Numbered from the stretch's first letter, positions 26,690 to 36,569 are shown. The stretch: DNA of 64,000 bases from Flavobacteriaceae bacterium (GCA_018699935.1 JABISF010000037.1:1-64000); one strand, 5' to 3'. Made by a program: numbers and translations. Notes: a model not told the origin generated them from the letters alone.

Positions 26690-27507
26690 TCTTGGGGTTG
26701 GTTTTCGAGTGATTTAATTTCGTCAAAGTCCATATTGTTGAGCAAATAGACATATTTGTATTGGAGCGGGTTGTCAAATAATGTTACATCAATCTGATAA
26801 TATCCTTCACTTTGGGGTCGATCCACTTGGGTAATGACCCCAAGAGGAATCCCCATAGGAAAATAAGAAGATCGTCCACCAGTCACGATGGTGTCTCCCA
26901 ATTGTACGGGATTGGTAGTAACGATGTCTTGCAGTTGAAAAGCTTTTGGCAAAGTACCTTTCCAACTGAGCGATCCAAAAACTTCAGTATTTTTAATTTG
27001 GGCATTGATTTTCAAATCTAAATGAAGAATGGATATGATGCTACTAAAATGCGTTGTAACCTGATCGACGATACCGACAATGCCTGAAGCTCCAATCACA
27101 CCCATTTCGGATTGTACTCCATCCACGTGTCCCTTGTTTATAAGTACGAAATTGCGCTGTTTTTGAAGATCGGTTTTAATAATTCGGGCAGTTTGTAATT
27201 CGAAAGGAAAGGGCTCCTTGGCATGATAATATTGGTCATATAAAGGAAAAGCATTGGCTTTTAGCGCAAGTTTTTTTAACGCTAAATTTTCCATCAGCAA
27301 AATTTCATTTTGTCGATTTAAATCAAAATAATCGCTGATTGCTGTACTTTTCAAATGCAGCCAAGCGGAAAGGGACAAACGTGTTTTGTCAAATTGAGAG
27401 GCGTGATAAAAGCTACGATTATTGAGCAGCAGTAGTGCTACAGCAGCAAAAAAAAGATAAACGATGAAACTGCGAAATCGAACAAGCGTAGAAAGAATTC
27501 GCTGCAT
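26686..27507 (-). CDS. mreC: Rod-shape-determining protein MreC
   Basis: Periplasmic scaffold of the elongasome, which activates PBP2. The 273-residue protein has one N-terminal membrane helix (about residues 13-30), a helical coiled region (QNEILLMENLALKKLALKAN) and the double beta-barrel domain of MreC (INKGHVDGVQSEMGVIGASGIVGIV, then IVTGGRSSYFPMGIPLGVI). It starts 7 nt after mreB and overlaps mreD by ATGA. Confidence 0.95.
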   Translation of the reverse strand: MQRILSTLVRFRSFIVYLFFAAVALLLLNNRSFYHASQFDKTRLSLSAWLHLKSTAISDYFDLNRQNEILLMENLALKKLALKANAFPLYDQYYHAKEPFPFELQTARIIKTDLQKQRNFVLINKGHVDGVQSEMGVIGASGIVGIVDQVTTHFSSIISILHLDLKINAQIKNTEVFGSLSWKGTLPKAFQLQDIVTTNPVQLGDTIVTGGRSSYFPMGIPLGVITQVDRPQSEGYYQIDVTLFDNPLQYKYVYLLNNMDFDEIKSLENQPQE

Positions 27508-27514
27508 TTTTCAT

Positions 27515-28534
27515 TTATTTAATAAGTACTGTTTTAAAACGCTCGATATTTTTTAAGGCAATTCCGGTTCCTCGAACAACTGCCTGAAGTGGATCTTCAG
27601 CCACATAGATGGGCAAATCGGTTTTTTGAGAAATACGTTTGTCCAAACCGCGCAACAAGGCTCCGCCTCCGGCAAGATAGATACCGGTATTATAGATGTC
27701 TGCTGCAAGCTCCGGAGGGGTTTGGGACAAGGCCTCCATAATGGCATCTTCTATTCGAATAATGGATTTGTCAAGAGCTCTGGCAATTTCAGAATGAGAA
27801 ATAACGACTTGCTTGGGTTTGCCCGAAAGCAAATCACGCCCTTGTACTGAAATATCATCTGGCGGATTGTCCAATTCTTCCAAAACACTACCCACCAAAA
27901 TCTTTATTTTTTCAGCCGTACGATCTCCCACAAACAAATTGTGTTTGCTGCGCATATAGTTGATGATGTCATTGGTAAATACATCTCCAGCAATTTTAAT
28001 GGACTTATCACAAACGATCCCGGAAAGCGCAATGATGGCGATTTCGGTAGTTCCTCCACCGATATCAACAATCATATTGCCTTTGGGCTGTTTGATGTCA
28101 ATCCCAATTCCTATGGCGGCAGCCATGGGTTCGTGGATCAAATACACTTCTTTTCCGTTGACCCGTTCGGCAGATTCTTTTACTGCACGCATTTCTACTT
28201 CGGTAATTCCAGAAGGAATACAGATGACCATACGCAAAGAGGGAGAAAAAAAACGACGGTTCAGTGCAGGAATACTTTTGATCAAAAGATTGATCATCTG
28301 CTCAGAAGCATTAAAGTCTGCAATCACGCCATCCTTTAATGGTCGGATAGTTCGAATGTTTTCATGGGTCTTTCCTTGCATCATTTTTGCCTCCTCACCA
28401 ATGGCAATCACTTTTCCAGAGGATCGATCGATGGCAACTATGGAAGGGCAATTGATAATCACCTTATCGTTATGTATGATCAAGGTGTTTGCTGTACCCA
28501 AATCAATCGCTATTTCTTCTGTAAAAAACCCCAT
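27515..28534 (-). CDS. mreB: Cell-shape actin homologue MreB
   Basis: Actin-like filament protein under the inner membrane that organises rod-shaped growth. The 339-residue protein has the MreB start AIDLGTANTLI (phosphate 1), VDIGGGTTEIAIIALSG (phosphate 2) and GIYLAGGGALLRGLDKR (adenosine motif). It heads the rod operon. A perfect -7 element (TAATTTTG, minus strand 28560-28553) lies 19 nt before the ATG, in the short gap after purH, so the operon has its own promoter. Confidence 0.97.
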   Translation of the reverse strand: MGFFTEEIAIDLGTANTLIIHNDKVIINCPSIVAIDRSSGKVIAIGEEAKMMQGKTHENIRTIRPLKDGVIADFNASEQMINLLIKSIPALNRRFFSPSLRMVICIPSGITEVEMRAVKESAERVNGKEVYLIHEPMAAAIGIGIDIKQPKGNMIVDIGGGTTEIAIIALSGIVCDKSIKIAGDVFTNDIINYMRSKHNLFVGDRTAEKIKILVGSVLEELDNPPDDISVQGRDLLSGKPKQVVISHSEIARALDKSIIRIEDAIMEALSQTPPELAADIYNTGIYLAGGGALLRGLDKRISQKTDLPIYVAEDPLQAVVRGTGIALKNIERFKTVLIK

Positions 28535-28552
28535 ATTAATGATCTAGAATTG

Positions 28553-28560
28553 CAAAATTA
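28553..28560 (-). promoter_or_regulatory. -7 element of the mreB operon promoter
   Basis: TAATTTTG on the minus strand matches TAnnTTTG perfectly, in the gap between purH and mreB and 19 nt before the mreB ATG. Any -33 box would lie in the purH end; no TTTG is clear there. Confidence 0.65.
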
Positions 28561-28564
28561 TGAA

Positions 28565-30088
28565 TTAATGTTTAAAGTGGCGTGTTCCTGTGAAAAGCAT
28601 TGCGATTTCGTGTTGATCACAATAGTCGATGGACGCTTGATCTTTGATGGATCCGCCCGGTTGAATAACGGCATTGATTCCAGCATTACCCGCAATTTCA
28701 ACACAATCCGGAAAAGGGAAAAATGCATCACTGGCCATCACCGCCCCGTTTAAATCAAAGTTGAAAGATTGTGCTTTGTGGATGGCTTGTTGAAGGGCAT
28801 CTACACGCGACGTTTGTCCAGTTCCGGAAGCTAATAATTGCTGGTTTTTCACCAACACTATAGTGTTGGACTTGGTGTGCTTGCATATTTTAGAAGCAAA
28901 AATCAAATCCTCAATTTGGCTTTGGTCAGCCGCTTTTTTGGTCATTAAGGTCAATTCCGCTGCGCTGTCTGTCTTATCGTCTTTTTCTTGCACCAAGAAT
29001 CCATTCAAACAAGAACGAACACTCAGTTTGGGGAGGTCGGCGTCTTTGAGAAGTAATAAAACACGATTTTTCTTTTCTTTTAAAAGGGATAAAGCTTCTG
29101 GTTCAAAAGAAGGAGCAATTACCACTTCACAAAAAAGGGAATGAATGGCCGTTGCAGTGGTCAAATCGATCGGGCGATTGGCAATCAGGACGCCTCCAAA
29201 AGCAGAAATTGGATCACCGGCCAAAGCGTCTTGATAGGCTCTATCAAGCCGTTCTCGAACCGCAAAGCCACAGGCGTTGTTGTGCTTTAAAATGGCAAAT
29301 GCTGGGGCACCATCATAAAACTCTTTAATCAATAAAACGGCTGCATCGATGTCCAGCAAATTGTTATACGAAATGGATTTTCCATGAATTTGTTCCAACA
29401 ACGCTTCCAAGGGTCCAAAAAAAGCACCTTGCTGATGCGGATTTTCGCCATACCGCAGGGGAGTGCGTTCGCTGGTGCTGATTTTCAAACGATCGTGATC
29501 GGTGTCAAAATGATTAAAAATAGCGGTGTCATAATGCGAGGAGGTGTTGAAGGCTTTTACCGCAAATCGTTTTCGATCTTCAAGACGAGTTGTGCCCTCT
29601 TGTGTTTCGAGCAACTGCAATAATTCGGCATAGTCGTTTTTATCAGACACGCAAAGTACATCCTTAAAATTTTTGGCTGCAGCACGAATCAAGGCAATCC
29701 CTCCGATATCAATTTTTTCAATGATTTCTTGTTCACTTGCATGGGACGCCACTGTTTTTTCAAAGGGATATAAATCTACTATGATCAAGTCCAATGAAGG
29801 AATTTCATAACGATCTAATTCCTCTTGATCCGATGTAACATCGGAACGATTTAAGATACCGCCAAACACTTTTGGGTGCAGGGTTTTTACACGTCCTCCC
29901 AAAATGGACGGGTATCCGGTTATAGCTTCCACGGCAATTACGTCATGACCCAAATCACGAATAAATGTTTCGGTGCCTCCCGTAGAGTAGAGGGTTACTC
30001 CTTGGGCGATCAAATTTTCGATGATGGGAGCCAGTCCTGTTTTGTCAAAAACAGAAATTAATGCGGATGTAATTTTTTTGTTATTCAT
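28565..30088 (-). CDS. purH: Bifunctional AICAR formyltransferase/IMP cyclohydrolase
   Basis: Catalyses the last two steps of IMP synthesis. The 507-residue protein has the MGS-like IMP cyclohydrolase domain first (ALISVFDKTGL, TGGTETFIRDLG, GRVKTLHPKVFGGIL), then the AICAR transformylase domain with RYGENPHQQGAFF, the KHNNACG motif carrying the catalytic histidine, DPISAFGGVLIANRP and the DAFFPFPDCVE region near the end. The ATG at 30088 (MNNKKITSALIS) is chosen over an in-frame start at 30121. It overlaps the upstream gene stop by 8 nt as ATGAATAA, the same junction seen at mrdA/rodA. Confidence 0.96.
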   Translation of the reverse strand: MNNKKITSALISVFDKTGLAPIIENLIAQGVTLYSTGGTETFIRDLGHDVIAVEAITGYPSILGGRVKTLHPKVFGGILNRSDVTSDQEELDRYEIPSLDLIIVDLYPFEKTVASHASEQEIIEKIDIGGIALIRAAAKNFKDVLCVSDKNDYAELLQLLETQEGTTRLEDRKRFAVKAFNTSSHYDTAIFNHFDTDHDRLKISTSERTPLRYGENPHQQGAFFGPLEALLEQIHGKSISYNNLLDIDAAVLLIKEFYDGAPAFAILKHNNACGFAVRERLDRAYQDALAGDPISAFGGVLIANRPIDLTTATAIHSLFCEVVIAPSFEPEALSLLKEKKNRVLLLLKDADLPKLSVRSCLNGFLVQEKDDKTDSAAELTLMTKKAADQSQIEDLIFASKICKHTKSNTIVLVKNQQLLASGTGQTSRVDALQQAIHKAQSFNFDLNGAVMASDAFFPFPDCVEIAGNAGINAVIQPGGSIKDQASIDYCDQHEIAMLFTGTRHFKH

Positions 30089-30557
30089 TAACCTTATAGT
30101 TGCTTGCATAGGCTGTTCCAATGAGGGAACAAAGTTGTTCTAAAAATTTTTCGTCGGCTTTGTCAAAGGCATTGAGGGTGTGGGAATCGATATCGATTTG
30201 TCCAATATTTTTTCCATCTGCAAAAATGGGAATTACAATTTCTGATTGTACGTCCAAACTACAGGCGATATAATTGCTTTGCGCATGTACATCAGGCACT
30301 AAAAAATTTTGATTGGAAACGGCAACTTGACCACAAATGCCTTTTCCAAAAGGAATTTCTGTATGCTCGGTAGGTGCCCCGGAATAGGCTTTGAGATGTA
30401 GTTTTTTGTTTTCGAAATCGGCAAAATAAAAACCTACCCAATCAAAATAATCCACTGCATTTTGGAGCATTTCACAAATCTGAGAAAGTTGCGCCTCAAA
30501 GGGCAATTCTTTTTGTTGTAAAAGCTGTTCAAAGTCGATTAAAAAGGAGGGCGTCAT
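30081..30557 (-). CDS. GAF-domain free methionine-(R)-sulfoxide reductase-like protein
   Basis: Probably reduces free methionine-R-sulfoxide in the cytoplasm. The protein is a single GAF domain of 158 residues. It keeps the fRMsr cysteine pattern: GKGICGQVAVSNQ, then YIACSLDVQSEIVIPIF, then IGQIDIDSH. The start at 30557 (MTPSFLIDF) is chosen because a perfect -7 element ends 20 nt upstream of it. Longer in-frame starts (30569, 30620) would begin at or before the likely transcription start. It overlaps purH by 8 nt and is co-transcribed with it. Confidence 0.87.
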   Translation of the reverse strand: MTPSFLIDFEQLLQQKELPFEAQLSQICEMLQNAVDYFDWVGFYFADFENKKLHLKAYSGAPTEHTEIPFGKGICGQVAVSNQNFLVPDVHAQSNYIACSLDVQSEIVIPIFADGKNIGQIDIDSHTLNAFDKADEKFLEQLCSLIGTAYASNYKVNE

Positions 30558-30576
30558 TGCTCGTGCCATATGCTTG

Positions 30577-30584
30577 CAAAAATA
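30577..30584 (-). promoter_or_regulatory. -7 element of the GAF protein-purH unit
   Basis: TATTTTTG on the minus strand is a perfect TAnnTTTG. It ends 20 nt before the ATG at 30557 and argues against the longer starts. Confidence 0.6.
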
Positions 30585-30652
30585 AGTAATTAGCGAGGGA
30601 TTTACATTAGAATTTAACAATAGTTTTAACCAAAAGCGAGATGGTTTTTTGC

Positions 30653-30660
30653 TAATTTTG
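30653..30660 (+). promoter_or_regulatory. -7 element of the metal-cluster promoter
   Basis: TAATTTTG is a perfect TAnnTTTG. Unlike other genes of the window it is followed by a leader of about 90 nt before the ATG at 30753, with two GAGTA repeats (30698-30718 area), so a regulatory leader is possible. Confidence 0.55.
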
Positions 30661-30752
30661 TAAGGCCGAGAAAAACAGCTGAATTTAGGCAGTAATGGGA
30701 GTACAGATTTGAGTATGTCGCTTCAAATTTTATTCTTAAAAAATTAAATCAA

Positions 30753-31463
30753 ATGAACAAACAATACACCATTTCAGGAATGACTTGCGAAAAGTGCAAG
30801 CAATCCGTAGCAGAGCAATTGATTGCTATCGCTGAGGTTGATTCGGTGATTGTCAACTTAAAAGAGGGAACGGCCGATCTTCAATCGAAGAAAAAAATTA
30901 GCATTGAAAAACTTCAAGCGGGATTGGGAAAATCGTATCAAATTAGCGACCCTTTAGAGGGTTCAGGCAACTTCCCCCAAGTTTCCAAATGGAAACAATT
31001 AAAGCCCTTATTTTTAATTTTTGGGTATTTGATTGCTGCCACTTTGTATTTGCAACCTTCCGAGGGTGATATCGCCATGTTTATGCGTCATTTTATGGGT
31101 TTATTTTTTATCATTTTTAGTTTCTTCAAATTTTTGGACTACAAAGGATTTCCCGACTCTTTTGCCCGCTATGACCCCTTGGCAAAGAAAAGTAGAGCAT
31201 ATGCCTTTGCTTATCCTTTTATAGAAACGCTTTTGGGGATCGCTTTTCTGATGGAGTGGAGACTCCTCCAAAGTTTGATAGCCACGATTGTCATTTTATC
31301 ATTTACCACCTACGGAGTCATCAATGCTTTGATTCGCAAATCAAATATTGAATGCGCTTGTTTGGGAACCGCATTAAAACTTCCTATGACGGAAGCCACA
31401 TTGATCGAAAATAGTATTATGATTGTTATGGCAATCAGTATGTTGGCGGGTTATTTTATTTAA
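30753..31463 (+). CDS. HMA metal-binding domain fused to a MauE/DoxX-like membrane domain
   Basis: The 236-residue protein has a heavy-metal-associated domain at residues 1-65 with GMTCEKC (Cys12 and Cys15), the usual Cu(I)/Hg(II)-binding pair. A membrane part of four to five helices follows (about residues 85-235), resembling MauE-type redox-associated proteins, with a CACLG motif near residue 199. It is not a P-type ATPase: there is no DKTGT. It may pass metal or electrons across the inner membrane, but no activity can be assigned. It is the first gene of a four-gene cluster with a HYC_CC_PP protein, a TonB-dependent receptor and an exported HMA protein. Confidence 0.82.
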   Translation: MNKQYTISGMTCEKCKQSVAEQLIAIAEVDSVIVNLKEGTADLQSKKKISIEKLQAGLGKSYQISDPLEGSGNFPQVSKWKQLKPLFLIFGYLIAATLYLQPSEGDIAMFMRHFMGLFFIIFSFFKFLDYKGFPDSFARYDPLAKKSRAYAFAYPFIETLLGIAFLMEWRLLQSLIATIVILSFTTYGVINALIRKSNIECACLGTALKLPMTEATLIENSIMIVMAISMLAGYFI

Positions 31464-31481
31464 TAAACGTATCTTTGTAAA

Positions 31482-31904
31482 ATGAAAAGAAATTCTTTTA
31501 TCGCGCTCTTTCTCGCTTTTTTGTTCTTAGGGACAAAAATTGGAGTGGCTTTAAATGCTCATTTTTGCGGGGCGACGCTTGCTGAGATTTCTTTTGCACA
31601 CCATCCCAAAAAATGTGATATGGAGAACGATGCGATGGATCATTTGCCCAATGATCAGATGGAAGTCGTTCAAAAATCCTGTTGTTCAGACACGGTTCTT
31701 TTACTGCAAAATCAAGAGCCGCAAAAAGATTTTAAAGTTCCTACTTACACTACGAATATCGCTGCACTCGCAGTATTTATCCCCACGGACAAGAACAACA
31801 TAGGGGTAGGAAATCTTAATGTTGACTTCACACGGTGGATTCCCCCACCTCCAAAGAAACAATCCAATTACCTCCTTTACCATCAATTTATATTTTACGG
31901 TTAA
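31482..31904 (+). CDS. HYC_CC_PP-family small exported protein
   Basis: A 140-residue protein with an N-terminal hydrophobic segment (FIALFLAFLFLGTKIGVAL). It shows the three landmarks that name the family: a histidine-aromatic-cysteine motif (AHFCG, residues 26-30), a double cysteine (KSCCSD, near 65) and a proline run (WIPPPPKK, near 119). Histidine and methionine are frequent between them (HHPKKCDMENDAMDHL), which suggests soft-metal binding in the periplasm. A perfect -7-type TATCTTTG (31470-31477) ends only 5 nt before the ATG, so an internal, nearly leaderless transcript is possible. It lies 18 nt after the HMA-MauE gene. Confidence 0.82.
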   Translation: MKRNSFIALFLAFLFLGTKIGVALNAHFCGATLAEISFAHHPKKCDMENDAMDHLPNDQMEVVQKSCCSDTVLLLQNQEPQKDFKVPTYTTNIAALAVFIPTDKNNIGVGNLNVDFTRWIPPPPKKQSNYLLYHQFIFYG

Positions 31905-31952
31905 TACTGTTGCTTTCCCCTTAAAAGTAACATTAACCTTAATTTATAAATC

Positions 31953-34181
31953 ATGAAAAAATATATACTTTGCCTTTTATGGCCATGGGCTTCACTAGTT
32001 GCTCAAGAATCCATTCAAGGTATTATTCTTCTTCAAGAAGGCAGTGCTTCGGTGGCTGTTGAAGGCGCCAATGTCTATTGGGAAGGCACCGATGTGGGAA
32101 CCACTACCGATGCCACGGGCGCATTTCGAATAAATAAAACAAATAAAACCAATCAGCTAATTATTCGTTATTTGGGATTTATCACCGACACCCTCACCGT
32201 TGCTTCTGATGCAAAAATTACGCATTTTCTTACACCCGACTTAGGTTCAAATTTGGACGAAGTTACTGTGGTTCAAAGACGTAAAGCCATTCAAAAATCA
32301 TTTTTAAAAGCACAAAATATCTATACAGTCAACAGTACAGAATTGCTCAAAGCGGCTTGTTGTAATCTCTCTGAAAGTTTTGAAACCAATCCTTCCATAG
32401 ATGTCAACTTTTCCGATGCTATCACAGGCACCAAGCAAATCCGAATGTTGGGTTTGACCAGTCCCTATTTGATGATAACAGAGGAGAACATCCCGATGAT
32501 CCGTGGGGCTTCACAAGCCTATGGGTTGACCTTTATTCCGGGTACTTGGATAGAAAGCATTCAAATTACCAAAGGTGCAGGTAGTGTCGTAAATGGTTAT
32601 GAAAGTATTTCTGGACAGATCAATGCCGAATTGAAAAAACCTTTTTCCGATGTCCCCTTTTTTGCGAATCTATTTTCCAGTGTAAATGGAAGAAACGAAG
32701 TCAATCTCCATGGGAATGTTAAACTTTCTGACAAATGGAGCACGGGAATCTACGTTCACGGCAATCAGCGGACTCAGCGTTTCGATAAAAATCAAGACAA
32801 TTTTCTGGATCTTCCCCTGTCAAAGCAGTTGAACTTTTTTAATCGCTGGCAGTATACGAATCCTGAAAAAGGTTGGGTTAGTTTTTTGAGTTTCCGATGG
32901 ATGGAAGACCAAAAGCAATTAGGGATGATGGACTATCGCCCGGAACTCCACCGAAACAAACAGTCCGTTTGGGGCAGTGAAATCGACACCCAGCGTTTTG
33001 ATAGTTCGCTCAAAATCGGCTATGTATTTCCAGAGTTATCCTATCAAAGTTTTGGACTGCAAATGGCCTTTAGTCGCCACGATCAAAAGGCGTATTACGG
33101 CTATCGAAACTACAATATTGAACAGCAAAGCTTTTTTGCCAATTTGCTTTTCAACTCCATTATTGGAAATACGAAAAACAAATTTAAGTCCGGCATAAAC
33201 GTCACCCACGACCGCTATATTGAACAAGTCGATCAGTTGGATTTTAATCGCGTGGATTATGCCGTTGGAGGTTTCTTTGAATACAGTTATGACAGTTTAG
33301 AAGATTTTAGTTTAGTAACTGGACTTCGCCTGGATCATCACAATCGTTTGGGCACTTTTCTAACTCCACGGGTCCATTTGCGTTATTTGCCTGTTGAAAA
33401 AACCGTCGTTCGGGCTTCCTTAGGAAGTGGTCGAAAAAGTGCCAATCTCTTTGCTGAAAATCAAACGCTTTTTGGAACCAATCGCGAACTCGTGATTCGT
33501 CAAAACGGTGGGAGCATTTATGGCTTACGCCCAGAAAAAGCGTGGAATTATGGATTGAGTGTGCGCAGAACATTTTCTTTGGGATCACAGGAATTCGATT
33601 TTACCGCCGATTATTATGTCACCCGTTTTACAGACCGTGTTGTTGTTGATTGGGAAAAAGAAAGTCAAATTGCTTTTTATAATTTGGAGGGAAAAAGTCA
33701 AGCCAACAGCTTGCAATTGGAATTGGATTATAACCCTTCAAAAAATTGGAGTTTTCGTTTTGCCTATAAAAACGAGCAAGTAAAAACCGATTATGACCGC
33801 GGATATTTTCAAAATCCGCTGACGCCCAAACATCGTTTTTTTGGGAATATGGGATGGGAAAATGAACGCAATGAAAAAGGTGCTCAATGGCGATGGGATC
33901 TAACTTTTCACCAATTGGGCAAACAGCGACTGGTCGCTACTACCCGAGACCCACAGGGCAGTTTTGCACCTGCTTATGGCCTTTGGAATACTCAGTGGAC
34001 ACGCGCCTTTAATAAGCAATTGGAAGTTTATTCTGGGCTTGAAAACATTGGGAATTATAGACAAAATCGACCTATTATCGGTGCTGAAGACCCGTTTGGA
34101 ACCATTTTTGATGCCGCTCAAGTCTATGCCCCCATCTTTGGTAGAATGATTTATATGGGATTACGTTGGAACTTAAATTAA
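31953..34181 (+). CDS. TonB-dependent outer-membrane receptor of the metal cluster
   Basis: Energy-dependent outer-membrane importer. The 742-residue protein has a signal peptide (YILCLLWPWASLVAQ), a carboxypeptidase-regulatory-like domain (about residues 20-95, GTTTDATGAFRI), a plug domain (about 115-215) and a beta-barrel ending in MIYMGLRWNLN. The plug starts with a distinctive LLKAACCNLSESFETNPS segment carrying two adjacent cysteines, and later IPMIRGASQAYGLTFIPGTW and SGQINAELKKP. No SusD partner is adjacent, so a polysaccharide substrate is unlikely. The neighbours point to a metal ion or metal complex; which metal cannot be told. Confidence 0.92.
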   Translation: MKKYILCLLWPWASLVAQESIQGIILLQEGSASVAVEGANVYWEGTDVGTTTDATGAFRINKTNKTNQLIIRYLGFITDTLTVASDAKITHFLTPDLGSNLDEVTVVQRRKAIQKSFLKAQNIYTVNSTELLKAACCNLSESFETNPSIDVNFSDAITGTKQIRMLGLTSPYLMITEENIPMIRGASQAYGLTFIPGTWIESIQITKGAGSVVNGYESISGQINAELKKPFSDVPFFANLFSSVNGRNEVNLHGNVKLSDKWSTGIYVHGNQRTQRFDKNQDNFLDLPLSKQLNFFNRWQYTNPEKGWVSFLSFRWMEDQKQLGMMDYRPELHRNKQSVWGSEIDTQRFDSSLKIGYVFPELSYQSFGLQMAFSRHDQKAYYGYRNYNIEQQSFFANLLFNSIIGNTKNKFKSGINVTHDRYIEQVDQLDFNRVDYAVGGFFEYSYDSLEDFSLVTGLRLDHHNRLGTFLTPRVHLRYLPVEKTVVRASLGSGRKSANLFAENQTLFGTNRELVIRQNGGSIYGLRPEKAWNYGLSVRRTFSLGSQEFDFTADYYVTRFTDRVVVDWEKESQIAFYNLEGKSQANSLQLELDYNPSKNWSFRFAYKNEQVKTDYDRGYFQNPLTPKHRFFGNMGWENERNEKGAQWRWDLTFHQLGKQRLVATTRDPQGSFAPAYGLWNTQWTRAFNKQLEVYSGLENIGNYRQNRPIIGAEDPFGTIFDAAQVYAPIFGRMIYMGLRWNLN

Positions 34182-34192
34182 AATTACAAACT

Positions 34193-34543
34193 ATGAAAAA
34201 TTATTTTTATCTATTACTGCTTTGCCTTCCTATGGCATTGACCGCTCAAAAACAAAGTAAAGCGACCTCGGTGAGTTTTGAAGTCAACGGAAATTGTGAA
34301 CAATGCAAACATCGTATTGAAAAAGCGGGACTAGCGCTTAAAGGAGTGAAAATGATTCGATGGGAAATCCCAACGCATCAACTTTCTTTGATTTATGATC
34401 CCAACAAAGTGGAGCTTGATAAAATTCATAAGGCCATTGCGGCAATGGGTCATGACACCGATAGGTTTAAAGCCAAGGATTCGATATACAACAGCTTGCC
34501 CATGTGTTGTTTATACGATCGCTCCGAATCGGAGCTGCAGTAA
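34193..34543 (+). CDS. Exported heavy-metal-associated (HMA) domain protein
   Basis: A 116-residue periplasmic protein: signal peptide MKNYFYLLLLCLPMALTAQ, then one HMA fold with NGNCEQCKHRIEKA (CxxC) and the expected second half SLIYDPNKVELDKIHKAIAAMGHDTDRF. Two further cysteines follow in LPMCCLYD. It probably carries a soft metal in the periplasm between the receptor and the inner-membrane HMA-MauE protein. The ATG at 34193 is preferred to an in-frame start at 34166, which would overlap the receptor gene and spoil the signal peptide. A strong terminator follows directly. Confidence 0.9.
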   Translation: MKNYFYLLLLCLPMALTAQKQSKATSVSFEVNGNCEQCKHRIEKAGLALKGVKMIRWEIPTHQLSLIYDPNKVELDKIHKAIAAMGHDTDRFKAKDSIYNSLPMCCLYDRSESELQ

Positions 34544-34547
34544 AAAC

Positions 34548-34576
34548 AAAAACCCCGCCTAGGCGGGGTTTTTTTA
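34548..34576. terminator. Bidirectional terminator between the metal cluster and groEL
   Basis: AAAACCCCGCCT is followed directly by its inverse complement AGGCGGGGTTTT, with A and T runs on the two sides. The GC-rich stem can stop the plus-strand metal cluster (ends 34543) and the minus-strand groEL (ends 34596). Confidence 0.92.
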
Positions 34577-34595
34577 TGAATAGCTATTCACTATT

Positions 34596-36236
<1,641 letters not shown>

Positions 36237-36241
36237 TTAAA

Positions 36242-36520
36242 TTAAACAATTGCGAGCACGTCGCTTTCTTTCATGATCAAATAATCTACACCATCGTGAT
36301 GTAGTTCGGTTCCGGCATATTTTCCATAAAGGACATGATCACCCACACTCAATGTGATGGGGTTGTCTTTAGTTCCTTTGCCAACGGCTACGACAGTTCC
36401 TTTTTGAGGTTTCTCTTTCGCAGTGTCGGGAATGATGATTCCTGACGAGGTTTTTGTTTCAGCAGCTGCAGGTTCAATAAGAACACGGTCTGCTAGGGGT
36501 TGAATACTTATTTTACTCAT
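36242..36520 (-). CDS. groES: Co-chaperonin GroES
   Basis: Lid of the GroEL chamber. The 92-residue protein has the GroES landmarks IQPLADRVLIEP at the start, the mobile loop SSGIIIPDTAKEKPQKG and the VLYGKYAGTELHHDGVDYLI stretch. It heads the groES-groEL operon. Upstream is a perfect AGTGGCA/TGCCACT palindrome, and the secG terminator lies just beyond it, so the operon must have its own promoter in this 126-nt gap. Confidence 0.97.
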   Translation of the reverse strand: MSKISIQPLADRVLIEPAAAETKTSSGIIIPDTAKEKPQKGTVVAVGKGTKDNPITLSVGDHVLYGKYAGTELHHDGVDYLIMKESDVLAIV

Positions 36521-36548
36521 GATTAAATTTTTTTAATTTTGATGAGGG

Positions 36549-36569
36549 AGTGGCATAAATAGTGCCACT
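36549..36569 (-). promoter_or_regulatory. Palindrome upstream of groES with sigma-54-like spacing
   Basis: AGTGGCA-N7-TGCCACT is a perfect 7-bp inverted repeat 29 nt before groES. On the minus strand it contains TGGCAC with GG followed after exactly 10 nt by GC, the invariant spacing of -24/-12 promoters. It is not a CIRCE element (TTAGCACTC-N9-GAGTGCTAA). It may be a repressor operator, a sigma-54 promoter, or both. Confidence 0.45.

Noticed and set aside
27960-28547. 195-codon open frame antisense to mreB
   Set aside because: Shadow of the conserved mreB gene; hydrophobic look comes from the reversed codons, and no promoter or family match is seen.
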